NCBI GenBank assembly: GCA_052400665.1
Contig: JBQTGK010000015.1
Direction: 5' to 3' (one strand)
DNA from: JBQTGK01 sp052400665
GTDB taxonomy: Bacteria; Bacteroidota; Bacteroidia; Bacteroidales; Marinifilaceae
Length of the DNA stretch: 64,000 bases
Shown here: positions 51,598 to 62,061 of the stretch, piece by piece
Layout: the number at the start of each line of letters is the position of its first letter
Numbering within the stretch: the stretch's first letter is position 1
The notes under the pieces: model-generated
What the model was told of the DNA's origin: nothing
The model's database searches: none
Seen by the model: only the letters and a program-made list of their open reading frames with translations
Program-made: the position numbers and the translations under genes

Positions 51598-54500
51598 ATG
51601 ATAGTATTCTTCAAAAAAGACGAAGTACATTTTGCTGTTCAAGCTAAAAGCCAACTAACAGGTTTTGATCTTGACAAACTTTCCTGGTTATTTGGAAATG
51701 CATCTATTGTTAATAAAAAAACAATAGAGGGAATATTCGTAGGACCTAGAAAAGAAATGATTACACCATGGAGTACTAATGCTGTTGAAATCACCCAAAA
51801 CATGGGTATTTCAGGCATTTTTAGAATAGAGCAATTCTTTACTGCAAAGTCAGACACACCAGAATATGATCCAATGCTTCAGGCATTGTATACAAAACTC
51901 GATCAGGAAGTTTACACCATTGAAAAACAACCCGATCCTATTATATATATTGAGAATATTGAAGAGTACAACAAAAAGGAAGGTCTTGCTTTAAGCGCCA
52001 ATGAAGTATCCTATTTAGAAGGTGTTGCAAAAAAAATAGGTAGAAAACTTACAGACTCTGAAGTATTCGGATTTTCACAAGTAAATTCGGAACACTGCCG
52101 CCATAAAATTTTCAATGGTACTTTTATTATAGATGGTGTGGAAAAAGAAGCTTCTCTTTTTCAGCTCATCAAAAAAACCTCAAAAGAAAATCACAATAGA
52201 ATCGTATCTGCTTACAAAGATAATTGCGCTTTCTTAGGGGGACCCAAAGCAGAACAGTTTGCACCGGCAACCCACGACAAAGCTGATTTCTTTACTACCA
52301 AAGATATTGATACAGTAATTTCCCTTAAAGCTGAAACGCATAATTTTCCAACTACAGTAGAACCTTTTAACGGAGCAGCAACTGGTACTGGTGGAGAAAT
52401 TCGAGATCGTATTGCAGGAGGAAAAGCTTCGGTTCCAATGGCAGGAACTGCTGTTTACATGACTTCCTACCCAAGATTAGAAGCATCGCGCAAGTGGGAG
52501 AATGCTACTGACGCAAGAGAATGGCTATACCAAACTCCTGAGGAGATTTTGATTAAAGCCTCAAATGGAGCTTCGGATTTTGGTAACAAATTTGGACAAC
52601 CATTAATTGTTGGTTCAGTACTTACTTTTGAGCATTTCGAAAACAATAAAAAGTATGGCTACGATAAAGTAATTATGCAAGCCGGTGGTATTGGTTATGG
52701 AAAATTAGATCAGGCACAAAAAGATGTTCCTGAAAAAGGAGATAAAGTTGTTCTTTTAGGTGGAGATAATTACCGCATTGGAATGGGAGGCGGAGCTGTA
52801 TCGTCTGTTGCAACAGGAGAATTCACAAATTCAATTGAGCTAAATGCAGTTCAACGATCGAATCCTGAAATGCAAAAAAGAGTTTGCAATGCCATTAGAG
52901 CAATGGCCGAGGCCGATGAAAATCCTATTATTTCGATTCATGACCATGGTGCAGGAGGCCACTTAAATTGTCTTTCTGAATTGGTTGAAGAAACCGGAGG
53001 AAAAATAGATTTAAATGCACTTCCCGTTGGAGATCCAACTTTATCGGCCAAAGAAATTGTAGGAAACGAATCGCAGGAAAGAATGGGATTGGTTATCGAC
53101 GAAAAGCATGTTAATCTTTTAACCAGAATTGCTGAAAGAGAACGTGCCCCTATCTACCAAATTGGAGAGACAACTGGTGATATGATGTTTACCTTTGAAG
53201 ATAAAAAAACAGGGAAAAATCCTATCGATTTAGGATTATCCGAAATGTTTGGTAAACCCCCAAAAACAATAATGAACGATAAAACTGTTTCGGAAGCATT
53301 CGAGGCTGTTGAATACGATACCAATAAATTAGAAGAATACTTGGAAAGTGTTCTTCAAATAGAATCTGTTGCCTGTAAAGATTGGCTAACAAATAAAGTA
53401 GACCGATCGGTAACAGGAAAAATTGCAATGCAACAATGTGCTGGTCCTCTTCAGTTACCTTTAAACAACTTAGGAGCTGTAGCAATCGATTTTCAGGGCG
53501 AAAAAGGAATTGCAACATCAATTGGACATACCCCTGTAGCTGCTTTGGTTGATTCTGAAAATGGCAGTCGCTTATCTATTGCCGAATCCTTAACCAATAT
53601 GGTATGGGCTCCAATAGAACAAGGCTTGAAAGGAATTTCTCTTTCGGCTAACTGGATGTGGCCATGCAAAAACGAAGGTGAAGATGCTCGCCTGTACAAA
53701 GCTGTTGAATCGATTAGTGATTTCGCAATTAAATTAGGAATCAATATTCCTACTGGTAAAGATTCTCTTTCCATGACTCAAAAATATGGTAAAGATGATG
53801 TTGTTTATTCTCCTGGAACTGTTATTATTTCGACCGTTGGTGAAATTGTAGATATCAATAAAATGATTTCTCCAGTCATGAAAAATGATCAGGATTCTCA
53901 TTTAATTTATCTTGATTTCTCTAAAGATGATTTCCAGTTGGGAGGAAGTAGCTTTGCCCAAATTATAAATAAACTTGGAAAGCAAACTCCTGATGTTAAA
54001 GACTCAGACTATTTTGTAACTGCTTTTGAAACGCTTCAAAGTTTAATTCTGGAAGGAAAAGTTTTAGCAGGTCATGATATTTCTGCGGGAGGTATGATTA
54101 CTGCTTTACTGGAAATGTGTTTTGCCAACAATAAATTAGGAGCAGACATTGATCTTAGCAGCATAGAAGAAAAAGATTTAATTAAAGTTCTTTTCAGTGA
54201 AAACCCTGGAGTAATTTTCCAGGTTAAAGATCTTAAATCGGTTAAAACAACACTTAATATAAAAGGATTAAAATACCATGTAATTGGATCTCCCTCGAAA
54301 GCTGGCTGTTTAAAATTAGTAAAAGACACAGAATCGTTTAATTTCGATATTGCTACACTTAGAGACCTTTGGTACAAAACATCTTATTTATTAGATCGTA
54401 ACCAATCGGGTGCCGATTTAGCTTTAGAAAGATTCGAAACTTACAAAAAGAATGAACTTACCTACTCGTTCCCAGAAAACTTTACTGGTAAGTTTGAGCA

Positions 54501-55287
54501 ATATGGAATTGATCCGAAAAGAAAAGAAAAATCAGGTGCTAAGGCAGCTATTATTCGTGAAAAAGGAGTAAATGGAGACCGGGAAATGGCCTGGATGATG
54601 CACCTTGCCGGAATGGACGTAAAAGATATTCACATGACCGATTTAATTGCTGGTCGTGAGGATTTAAGCGATATTAACATGATCGTTTTTGTAGGTGGTT
54701 TCTCTAATTCTGATGTACTTGGGTCGGCAAAAGGTTGGGCCGGAGCTTTCTTATACAATGAAAAGGCCAAAGCTGCATTAGATAATTTCTATGCAAGACC
54801 TGATACCTTAAGTTTAGGAGTATGTAACGGTTGTCAGCTTATTTCAGAATTGGGTTTAATCTATCCGGAACACGAAAAACATCCTAAATTATTACACAAC
54901 GATTCTCACAAATTCGAATCGGGTTTTGTATGCGTTGAGGTTCCAGAAAACAATTCGGTAATGCTTTCGTCTTTATCAGGATCTAAATTAGGAATTTGGG
55001 TTGCTCACGGGGAAGGTAAATTTGAACTTCCTTACGCTGAAGAAGAATATCAAATTTCTATGAAATATTGCTATAACGAGTATCCTGCAAATCCAAATGG
55101 ATCGCCTTTTGCAACAGCTGCAATTGCCTCAAAAGATGGTCGTCATTTAGCTATGATGCCTCACCTTGAGCGTGCAACTTATCCTTGGAACTGGGCTTAC
55201 TATGAAGATAATCGTGCAAAAGACGAAGTTTCTCCATGGATTGAAGCCTTTGTCAATGCAAAAAACTGGATTTTGCAACACAAATAA
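51598..55287 (+). CDS. purL: Phosphoribosylformylglycinamidine synthase (single-chain)
   Basis: A 1229-residue large-form FGAM synthase, the ATP- and glutamine-dependent fourth step of purine synthesis. An N-terminal PurS-like domain is followed by two AIRS-type halves (SEHCRHKIFNGTF with the catalytic His; ETHNFPTTVEPFNGAATGTG; later LPTGKDS-type NIPTGKDSLSMTQKYG). The C-terminal glutamine amidotransferase has LSLGVCNGCQLISELG (Cys nucleophile) and MMPHLERATYPWNW. All domains are complete, so separate purS and purQ are unnecessary. It has a strong promoter upstream and its own terminator. Confidence 0.97.
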   Translation: MIVFFKKDEVHFAVQAKSQLTGFDLDKLSWLFGNASIVNKKTIEGIFVGPRKEMITPWSTNAVEITQNMGISGIFRIEQFFTAKSDTPEYDPMLQALYTKLDQEVYTIEKQPDPIIYIENIEEYNKKEGLALSANEVSYLEGVAKKIGRKLTDSEVFGFSQVNSEHCRHKIFNGTFIIDGVEKEASLFQLIKKTSKENHNRIVSAYKDNCAFLGGPKAEQFAPATHDKADFFTTKDIDTVISLKAETHNFPTTVEPFNGAATGTGGEIRDRIAGGKASVPMAGTAVYMTSYPRLEASRKWENATDAREWLYQTPEEILIKASNGASDFGNKFGQPLIVGSVLTFEHFENNKKYGYDKVIMQAGGIGYGKLDQAQKDVPEKGDKVVLLGGDNYRIGMGGGAVSSVATGEFTNSIELNAVQRSNPEMQKRVCNAIRAMAEADENPIISIHDHGAGGHLNCLSELVEETGGKIDLNALPVGDPTLSAKEIVGNESQERMGLVIDEKHVNLLTRIAERERAPIYQIGETTGDMMFTFEDKKTGKNPIDLGLSEMFGKPPKTIMNDKTVSEAFEAVEYDTNKLEEYLESVLQIESVACKDWLTNKVDRSVTGKIAMQQCAGPLQLPLNNLGAVAIDFQGEKGIATSIGHTPVAALVDSENGSRLSIAESLTNMVWAPIEQGLKGISLSANWMWPCKNEGEDARLYKAVESISDFAIKLGINIPTGKDSLSMTQKYGKDDVVYSPGTVIISTVGEIVDINKMISPVMKNDQDSHLIYLDFSKDDFQLGGSSFAQIINKLGKQTPDVKDSDYFVTAFETLQSLILEGKVLAGHDISAGGMITALLEMCFANNKLGADIDLSSIEEKDLIKVLFSENPGVIFQVKDLKSVKTTLNIKGLKYHVIGSPSKAGCLKLVKDTESFNFDIATLRDLWYKTSYLLDRNQSGADLALERFETYKKNELTYSFPENFTGKFEQYGIDPKRKEKSGAKAAIIREKGVNGDREMAWMMHLAGMDVKDIHMTDLIAGREDLSDINMIVFVGGFSNSDVLGSAKGWAGAFLYNEKAKAALDNFYARPDTLSLGVCNGCQLISELGLIYPEHEKHPKLLHNDSHKFESGFVCVEVPENNSVMLSSLSGSKLGIWVAHGEGKFELPYAEEEYQISMKYCYNEYPANPNGSPFATAAIASKDGRHLAMMPHLERATYPWNWAYYEDNRAKDEVSPWIEAFVNAKNWILQHK

Positions 55288-55312
55288 AATCAATAGAATA
55301 CAGAATAATATG

Positions 55313-55344
55313 AATGCCTCCCTTATTAAGGAGGCATTTTTTTT
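55313..55344 (+). terminator. Terminator of purL
   Basis: AATGCCTCC (55313-55321), loop CTTATTAA, GGAGGCATT (55330-55338), then T-run. Confidence 0.92.
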
Positions 55345-55411
55345 TATAAATCATAAGTATGTTAAACATTTTTTCATAACTTGTGCGCAACTAACTAAAA
55401 TCACAAACCGC

Positions 55412-55810
55412 ATGAAAAAATTTTTACCCATTGCAGTACTGCTATTGCTGTGCTTCGGGTGTGCTCCACCTAAAAAAGTAAATGAGAAAAGCACTTCTTC
55501 CCTATCCCCTAAACAGGAAAAAGAACTTACTCTCGACAAACAATTTGCTCCAGGAACTTGTTCTCTCCTTATCTCTGAATATGAAGTAATTTCAGAAGAC
55601 AATCAACTTTGGTTAAAAGGTAATGTCGATAAATTAAATGGTTATGGAGCTGGATTTAATGAAGTAATCCAAAAAAATCAAGTTATTAAGATTCGTATAT
55701 CAAAAGAACAATCCGAAAAAATAGACAATACAAAAACATTATCTTGCATCATCTTGTCTATAAAAAAAATGAATCAATCAAGTACATTTGAATTACAAGA
55801 CTTAAAATAA
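55412..55810 (+). CDS. Small lipoprotein of unknown function
   Basis: 132 residues from the ATG at 55412, which gives a clear lipoprotein signal (MKKFLPIAVLLLLCFGCAPP, Cys17). The longer open frame from 55166 overlaps purL and its terminator and is rejected. The mature part is a polar linker, then a beta-rich domain (LISEYEVISEDNQLWLKGNV) with a Lys/Ser-rich end. I recognise no family. It stands alone between the purL terminator and the T9SS protein gene 166 bp downstream. Confidence 0.75.
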   Translation: MKKFLPIAVLLLLCFGCAPPKKVNEKSTSSLSPKQEKELTLDKQFAPGTCSLLISEYEVISEDNQLWLKGNVDKLNGYGAGFNEVIQKNQVIKIRISKEQSEKIDNTKTLSCIILSIKKMNQSSTFELQDLK

Positions 55811-55976
55811 TTACATTACAATAATAATTATTTTATTCAGCCTTTGATTTTACATCCGACTTCTGTATGAATACCTTGAAGTCTTTATAATTCCCCCTAT
55901 ATTTAAGGCGTTTTTTTACCATTTAAACTAATCGTATCTTGTATTTATTACGAGATTTGAATTAAGACGAAACACA

Positions 55977-58900
55977 ATGAAAAATTTTATAAGCATACTG
56001 GCTATACTTATTGCTACATGCTCTGTATCTGCACAAAACAAGGGGTTTACGGCAAAAAAAGGAGAGAAACTAAATGTTAAAAACATTGTTATCTCCGAAA
56101 AAACATATCAAGATCTTACCAATCAAACTTTAAATAGACGAAAACTATCTAAAATTGCTGATAAAAACTCAGGTAAACCGAAAGTTGCAGATGATCCTTT
56201 AGCAAGAAGAAAATATGAAATAGGAAGACTAAAAAATCCTTTAACAGGATCGGTTCCTAAAAACATTCAAGAACTAGAAAGAAGTTATGTACTTTCAGGA
56301 TCTTCAAAACTACAAAACCGACTAAAAGCCGGCGGACTTAGCTTCACTAATAGTGGTCCAAGAAATGTTGGCGGTAGAACCAGAGCATTAGCTGTTGACA
56401 TTAATGATAGCAATATAATTTTAGCTGGTGGTACAACTGGTGGTATGTGGAAATCTTTAAATCAAGGTGTGTCTTGGACCAGAACTACCAAATTAGATCA
56501 ACATCCAAGTGTTACTGCTATTGCTCAAGATCCAAGAGAAGGCCATACATCTACATGGTACTACACTACTGGTGAATATATTGGTTCGGCCGATGCCAAA
56601 GGTGCATTCTATGCTGGAAACGGAGTCTTTAAATCAACCGATAACGGAGATAGCTGGACCAAATTAACAGCTACAAGTTCAGATACTTTTTCATCTTTTG
56701 ACAAGTTATTTGATATCTGCTGGAATATATGTGTAGATCCTAACAATGGAGATGTATATGTTGCAACTTATGGTGGAATTTATGTTTCTAAAGACGGCGG
56801 AGATTCCTGGACAATGGAAATTAATACTGTAGATTCAAGCTTAGAATCTGATGACCAAAATTATTCTTCTATTACAGATATTATTTGTACTCCGGCAGGT
56901 GTAAAATATGCCTCTGTTAGTACCGGCGGAAACCAGAATGAAGGAATCTGGAGAAAAGGTCCTGAAACCGATGCCACATGGGAAATAATTACACCAACAA
57001 ACTTTCCTGCAAGTTATAGAAGAATAGTATTGGCTAATGCTCCTAGCAATACAACTAAGGATATTGTATACTTATTGGCTCAAACTACCGGATCGGGGCT
57101 ACAAGGACATAGTTTCTGGAAGTTAAGCTATACTTCAGCAAGCGATTATACATGGCTAGACAGATCTCAAAATCTACCAGAAGGTGGCGATGGAGATCGT
57201 GATGTTAACGGTTACGATTCCCAGGGATCATATAATATGGTTATAAAAGTTGCACCCGATGATGAAAACATGGTTTTTATCGGAGGAACCAATCTTTACA
57301 GATCTGACGATGCTTTTGCAACTGCGGCTACTCCTTTAAGTGATGGAGTTGATAATGAATCAAATACCTATTGGATTGGTGGTTATGCTACAGAAAATAA
57401 TGTCAGTCAATACGACAATCATCACCCCGATGTTCATTCCTTAGCTTTTATTGATAATAGCACACTTGTTTGCGGACATGATGGTGGTTTAAGTATTACA
57501 TCGAACTTTAAGCAAACAAAAGATTCAGGAATTGGAGAAGACAATAAACCTGTAGACTGGACATCTTTAAACAATAGTTATTTAACCACTCAGGCATATA
57601 CTGTAGCTATTGATCACGACAAAACCGACAATGAATATATGATATCTGGTTTCCAAGATAACGGAAGCTGGTTGGCTACAAGTTCTTCGGCTAATTCTGA
57701 CTGGAATTATTATGGCTCTGGAGATGGTAGTTACTGTAGTATTTTAGATCAAGGTGTACATCGTTTATCCTCATCTCAAAACGGAACAGTATATCTGGAA
57801 AACAACAAATCCTATGATGATGTTGAGTATTTTTACACTAGAGTGGATCCTGAAGGTGCTGATGGACAGCTATTTATTAACCCTTTTATTACTGATGCAA
57901 ACAATAGTGAAATAATGTACTACGCAGCAGGACAATATGTATGGCGTAATACTAATATTTTTGATATTCCTAAATTCCAGTCAGAATCAGCAACAGTCAA
58001 CTGGGAAAAATTAGAAATATCTAAAGTCGCAGGAACAGTATCATACCTTGAATCATCGGTATATCCAGCTCACATATTATACTATGGAACTACTACCGGT
58101 AAAGTTTATAAAATGGAAAACTCTCATTCGCAATGGGCAAAAGTAACTGATATTACTGGTTCCGATATGCCAGACGATGCGAATGTAAGCTCCATAGATG
58201 TAAATCCTCTAAACGCCGATGAAATAATAGTTTGTTTCTCGAATTACAAAGTGGAAAGTATTTTTTATTCGAAAGATGGCGGATCTTCCTGGGAAGCAGT
58301 AAGTGGAAACCTTGAAGATGGATCAGATTTTGGAAATGGACCATCAGTTCGATCTGTCGCAGTAATGGTTTCGCCAACAGATACAACCTATTATGCAGGA
58401 ACAAGTACAGGATTATACAGTACAGATAAGTTAAATGGTTCTTCAACCACTTGGTCGCAACAAGCTGCCGATAAAATAGGAACTACTATTGTTGATATGA
58501 TTAAAACACGTAGAGATGGTTTTATTGCTGCTGCAACTCACGGTAATGGTATATTTACAGCAAATGCAGATTATAGCTCAGCTGCACCAGTTGCTCTTAT
58601 TGGTTTAACACAGGATACAATTATAGCTGGAGACAAAATGGATTTTATGAACAGATCCTTCGGTGATGGAATTACTGCTTATGAATGGACATTTGAAGGT
58701 GCAGTTCCTGAAAGTTCAACAGAAAAGCATCCATCTGACATTACCTATAGCACTCCTGGTATTTATAATGTAAGTTTAAAAGTTACAAATTCCAATGGAG
58801 AAAACACTCAATCAATAAATGCAGCAGTTGTTGTTAAATCAATTGAAGCCGACTTTACAGCAAGTGCAACCGAAGTTAACATTGATACCGAAATTACTTT

Positions 58901-59930
58901 TAGCGATAAATCTGCAGGAACTCCAACGACCTGGAGCTGGAGTTTTCCGGGAGGAACCCCTGAAACTTCTACCGAAGAAAATCCTGTTGTAACATATAGT
59001 TCGGCTGGCACATACGACGTAAGTCTTACCATTAGTGATGATACCTACAGTGATACAAAAACAAAAACAGGATACATTACTATTGTTGATAAAGATGATT
59101 TTGATGATAATCTACTGTACAATATCTCAGAAGAAAATCAGGATAATTTAGTTCAGGCAACTTTCGGAGGAGATAATGAAGGTCCTGTTACCGGACATAC
59201 AAATTTGGGAATAGATCAGTATGCTGAAAAATTCACAATTGTTAACCCCAATTTAAATTCGGTAAAACAAGTTCATATTTTTCCATCTGTAATGCAGTCT
59301 AACTCGGGCGATCCTAGTGTTACCATAAAAATTTGGAATGGAAGCACAGAACCTGGTGAAGAGGTATACTCACAAGTAGTACCCTACTCGGAACTTACCG
59401 AACTGGAATTTAATATTATTGATCTTGATTTTTCTGTTGCTGTCGACAAAGACTTCTTTGTTGGGTATGAGTTAAATTACACAACACCTGTTGATACTTT
59501 TGCAGTAGCTCACCTACCTTTAGAGGCCGACGATACAAGAACCAATACTGCATATATGCATTACGACAGCAAATGGTATGGTTATAATGAAATTTTCGAA
59601 GATAACCCTACAGTTTCTTTGGCAATTAAAGCATTAGTAGGATACGATGCCGGAGCAACAGCTATTGATGATAACTTATTGGATTCAAAAGTTGAAAAAC
59701 TTCTTATCTATCCTAATCCTATGGTTGATAAAACTAATGTTCAATTCCCAAATCAAAGCAATCAAAAATATCGTTTGGTAGTAATTGATGCAAGTGGTAA
59801 GGTTGTTCGAATAATAGAAAATATCACAAACAATAATGTGATTATCAATCGCGAACAATTAAAACCAGGAGTTCATATTATTAACCTTTCTGGCGAAAAA
59901 ATTTATAAAGGAAAATTATTGGTGAAGTAA
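55977..59930 (+). CDS. T9SS-secreted BNR-propeller / PKD protein
   Basis: 1317 residues with signal peptide MKNFISILAILIATCSVSAQ. Residues about 120-860 hold many sortilin/BNR-type propeller repeats (GGTTGGMWKSLNQGVSWTRT, FKSTDNGDSWTKL, YVSKDGGDSWTME, YSKDGGSSWEAVSGNL), as in glycosidase-like and VPS10-type proteins. Two PKD domains follow (about 870-950 and 957-1038, ending in YSTPGIYNVSLKV and YSSAGTYDVSLTI), then a beta-rich region, and a C-terminal type IX sorting domain (about 1240-1317: LLIYPNPMVDKT to KPGVHIINLSGEKIYKGKLL). It should be exported through the outer membrane and either anchored or released. No catalytic residues can be assigned, so binding or degradation of a polymer is only a guess. 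Confidence 0.85.
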   Translation: MKNFISILAILIATCSVSAQNKGFTAKKGEKLNVKNIVISEKTYQDLTNQTLNRRKLSKIADKNSGKPKVADDPLARRKYEIGRLKNPLTGSVPKNIQELERSYVLSGSSKLQNRLKAGGLSFTNSGPRNVGGRTRALAVDINDSNIILAGGTTGGMWKSLNQGVSWTRTTKLDQHPSVTAIAQDPREGHTSTWYYTTGEYIGSADAKGAFYAGNGVFKSTDNGDSWTKLTATSSDTFSSFDKLFDICWNICVDPNNGDVYVATYGGIYVSKDGGDSWTMEINTVDSSLESDDQNYSSITDIICTPAGVKYASVSTGGNQNEGIWRKGPETDATWEIITPTNFPASYRRIVLANAPSNTTKDIVYLLAQTTGSGLQGHSFWKLSYTSASDYTWLDRSQNLPEGGDGDRDVNGYDSQGSYNMVIKVAPDDENMVFIGGTNLYRSDDAFATAATPLSDGVDNESNTYWIGGYATENNVSQYDNHHPDVHSLAFIDNSTLVCGHDGGLSITSNFKQTKDSGIGEDNKPVDWTSLNNSYLTTQAYTVAIDHDKTDNEYMISGFQDNGSWLATSSSANSDWNYYGSGDGSYCSILDQGVHRLSSSQNGTVYLENNKSYDDVEYFYTRVDPEGADGQLFINPFITDANNSEIMYYAAGQYVWRNTNIFDIPKFQSESATVNWEKLEISKVAGTVSYLESSVYPAHILYYGTTTGKVYKMENSHSQWAKVTDITGSDMPDDANVSSIDVNPLNADEIIVCFSNYKVESIFYSKDGGSSWEAVSGNLEDGSDFGNGPSVRSVAVMVSPTDTTYYAGTSTGLYSTDKLNGSSTTWSQQAADKIGTTIVDMIKTRRDGFIAAATHGNGIFTANADYSSAAPVALIGLTQDTIIAGDKMDFMNRSFGDGITAYEWTFEGAVPESSTEKHPSDITYSTPGIYNVSLKVTNSNGENTQSINAAVVVKSIEADFTASATEVNIDTEITFSDKSAGTPTTWSWSFPGGTPETSTEENPVVTYSSAGTYDVSLTISDDTYSDTKTKTGYITIVDKDDFDDNLLYNISEENQDNLVQATFGGDNEGPVTGHTNLGIDQYAEKFTIVNPNLNSVKQVHIFPSVMQSNSGDPSVTIKIWNGSTEPGEEVYSQVVPYSELTELEFNIIDLDFSVAVDKDFFVGYELNYTTPVDTFAVAHLPLEADDTRTNTAYMHYDSKWYGYNEIFEDNPTVSLAIKALVGYDAGATAIDDNLLDSKVEKLLIYPNPMVDKTNVQFPNQSNQKYRLVVIDASGKVVRIIENITNNNVIINREQLKPGVHIINLSGEKIYKGKLLVK

Positions 59931-59950
59931 TTCCCCAATTAACTGATAAA

Positions 59951-59996
59951 AAAAAGGTGCAGCTCAAAATTGAGTTGCACCTTTTCTTTTTTACAA
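59951..59996. terminator. Bidirectional terminator between convergent genes
   Basis: AAAAGGTGCAGCTCA pairs with TGAGTTGCACCTTTT around AAAT, with A-run before and T-run after. It serves the T9SS protein gene (plus) and the GH15 gene (minus). Confidence 0.9.
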
Positions 59997-60006
59997 AACT
60001 GTAAAG

Positions 60007-61818
60007 CTAACTATTCAACTGTTCTAACAATAAATCCTCATCATCAAACTTACTACCTGAAAAGTTCAAAGCTGTTTCTACAATAGCCAAATGCGAGTAT
60101 GCCTGAGGAAAGTTTCCAAGCATTCGCTTAGTCGCAAAATCTATATCTTCGGCAAATAATCCAAGATGATTCGAATAGCTTAACAATTTATCAAATTTCT
60201 GTTTAGCCTCTTTCTTTTTACCAATTTTAAATAAGCTATTAATCATCCAAAACGAACAAATGGTAAAAGCCGACTTAGGGGTTCCAAAGTCATCCTGATT
60301 TTTATATCGATACATCAAACCATCATGCTCCAACTCTTTTTGAATGGTTAATACTGTTGATTTATACTTAGGATCACTGGCTTCGATAAATCCATAAGTT
60401 TCCATTAATAAAACAGAAGCATCCATATCTTCCGAACCATAATATTGTGTAAAAGCCTGTTTATCTTTACTCCATGCTTTTTTAAGAATATTATCTTTTA
60501 CCTGATGACGAAGTACTGTCCACTTCCCAACATAGTATTCTTGTTGCAACAAAGAAGCTATTTTAACAGCCCTATCAAAAGCAACCCAGCACATAACTTT
60601 ACTAAAAGTAAAATGCAAACTTTTTCCGCGAATCTCCCAAATTCCACGATCAGGTTTTTTCCAGTTCTCTTCAACCACCTTTACAATACTTCGAACAATA
60701 GTCCACAATTCCTCACTATGCTCCAGAGAGTTCTCAAAAATTTCAAAATGCTGATGAATAAGATCTAATAAAATTCCATAAATATCATTCTGCTTTTGCT
60801 TATAAGCTGCATTCCCTACTCTAACTGGTTTAGAACCTCCATATCCCGAAAGGTGATCTAATTCATATTCCGAAAGCTTCTTTTCTCCATTGATACCATA
60901 CATTATCTGAATCTTCTCATTCTTCTCAGGTATAATGTCCATAATAAACTTCAAGTATCTTTTTGCTACATTATAATGTCCTAGCTGAGTTAAAATTTTA
61001 ACTACCATTGAACCATCCCGTATCCAACAAAAACGGTAATCCCAATTACGAACCTCGCCAATTGTTTCGGGTAAAGATGTAGTTAAGGCAGCCAAAACTG
61101 CTCCACTTTTCTGATAACTAAGCAACTTTAACACCAGAGCACTTCTTGTTACCTGTTCGTTATACTCGGGTAAAACCTTAGTTTTCTCACTCCAATTTAA
61201 CCAATACGTTTTTGTTCTTTGTAATTTCAGATAAACTCTCTCTATATTCTGATCCAATAACTTCTGGTCATAACTAATCACACAGAATTCATTTTTCTCT
61301 AAACGTATCAATTCGTTCTCCAATATATCATTATTCGCAAAACTAGAATACAGATAAAGAGAATCGTAATTCCCAGCGGTTGTACAAGATTTAATATATC
61401 CTTCTTTCGAAATAAAATTTTTAGTCTCATTTCGTGCATAATCCAATTGCGGATCATACTTGATCCTAAAAGTTGGTTTTCCATAAACCAATCTAAAAAA
61501 CCTAACAATATCTGGTGGCGCATAATAATGATTATCCTCAGTCAGATATCGTGGCATGAAATCCAATACCTCAAAAACACCATCAACACATTCAAATCTG
61601 GTTTTAAGTATATTGGTTTTAGGCCGATATTCTTGCTTAACTTCCAAGAGATTTTCAGGAATAATTTCAAAACTACCTCCTTTTTCTTTATCCAGAATTT
61701 TTGCAAAAGCGGAAGAAGAATCAAATTGAGGTAAGCATACCCAATCTAAAGACCCATTCTCAGAAATTAAAGCCGCACTACGGCAATTTCCTATTATCCC
61801 ATAATTTAAATTATTCAT
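60007..61818 (-). CDS. Glycoside hydrolase family 15 protein (trehalase or glucoamylase type)
   Basis: A 603-residue cytoplasmic protein (no signal peptide). The N-terminal about 230-residue beta-domain starts NYGIIGNCRSAALISENGSL followed by DWVCLPQFDS, typical of GH15 trehalase/glucoamylase-like proteins. The (alpha/alpha)6 barrel follows, with RNWDYRFCWIRDGSM near residue 257, the likely acid Glu in GIWEIRG (about 395) and the conserved end GNFPQAYSHLAIVETALN (about 575). It hydrolyses an alpha-glucoside. The divergent neighbour makes trehalose, which favours a trehalase role, as for mycobacterial and archaeal GH15 trehalases; maltose or glucan hydrolysis cannot be excluded. Confidence 0.85.
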   Translation of the reverse strand: MNNLNYGIIGNCRSAALISENGSLDWVCLPQFDSSSAFAKILDKEKGGSFEIIPENLLEVKQEYRPKTNILKTRFECVDGVFEVLDFMPRYLTEDNHYYAPPDIVRFFRLVYGKPTFRIKYDPQLDYARNETKNFISKEGYIKSCTTAGNYDSLYLYSSFANNDILENELIRLEKNEFCVISYDQKLLDQNIERVYLKLQRTKTYWLNWSEKTKVLPEYNEQVTRSALVLKLLSYQKSGAVLAALTTSLPETIGEVRNWDYRFCWIRDGSMVVKILTQLGHYNVAKRYLKFIMDIIPEKNEKIQIMYGINGEKKLSEYELDHLSGYGGSKPVRVGNAAYKQKQNDIYGILLDLIHQHFEIFENSLEHSEELWTIVRSIVKVVEENWKKPDRGIWEIRGKSLHFTFSKVMCWVAFDRAVKIASLLQQEYYVGKWTVLRHQVKDNILKKAWSKDKQAFTQYYGSEDMDASVLLMETYGFIEASDPKYKSTVLTIQKELEHDGLMYRYKNQDDFGTPKSAFTICSFWMINSLFKIGKKKEAKQKFDKLLSYSNHLGLFAEDIDFATKRMLGNFPQAYSHLAIVETALNFSGSKFDDEDLLLEQLNS

Positions 61819-62061
61819 AAAAAATCACTATTTTAGAGCTTAACCTATAAAAATACTATTACAACAGAACTGTTAATAACAGATATAAAACACATAACAC
61901 AAAGACAACTATACATTTGAACCATTACAAGAGCAAAAAAAACCAACAACTAAATTCAATAAAATATTGAATTTCACTAGCCTTTGTGATAATTAAATGG
62001 AAAAATAAATAAATTATACCAATATTAATAGCATTACTGCCAAAATATAAAAGCACATTTT
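61819..62061. other. Divergent promoter region of GH15 and otsAB
   Basis: 243 bp of AT-rich DNA between the divergent start codons. No perfect TAnnTTTG box was found on either strand, so stress-type or alternative promoters are possible. Confidence 0.4.

Noticed and set aside
55166..55411. Long N-terminal extension of the small lipoprotein
   Set aside because: It would start inside purL, cross the purL terminator and lose the lipoprotein signal; the ATG at 55412 explains the gene.
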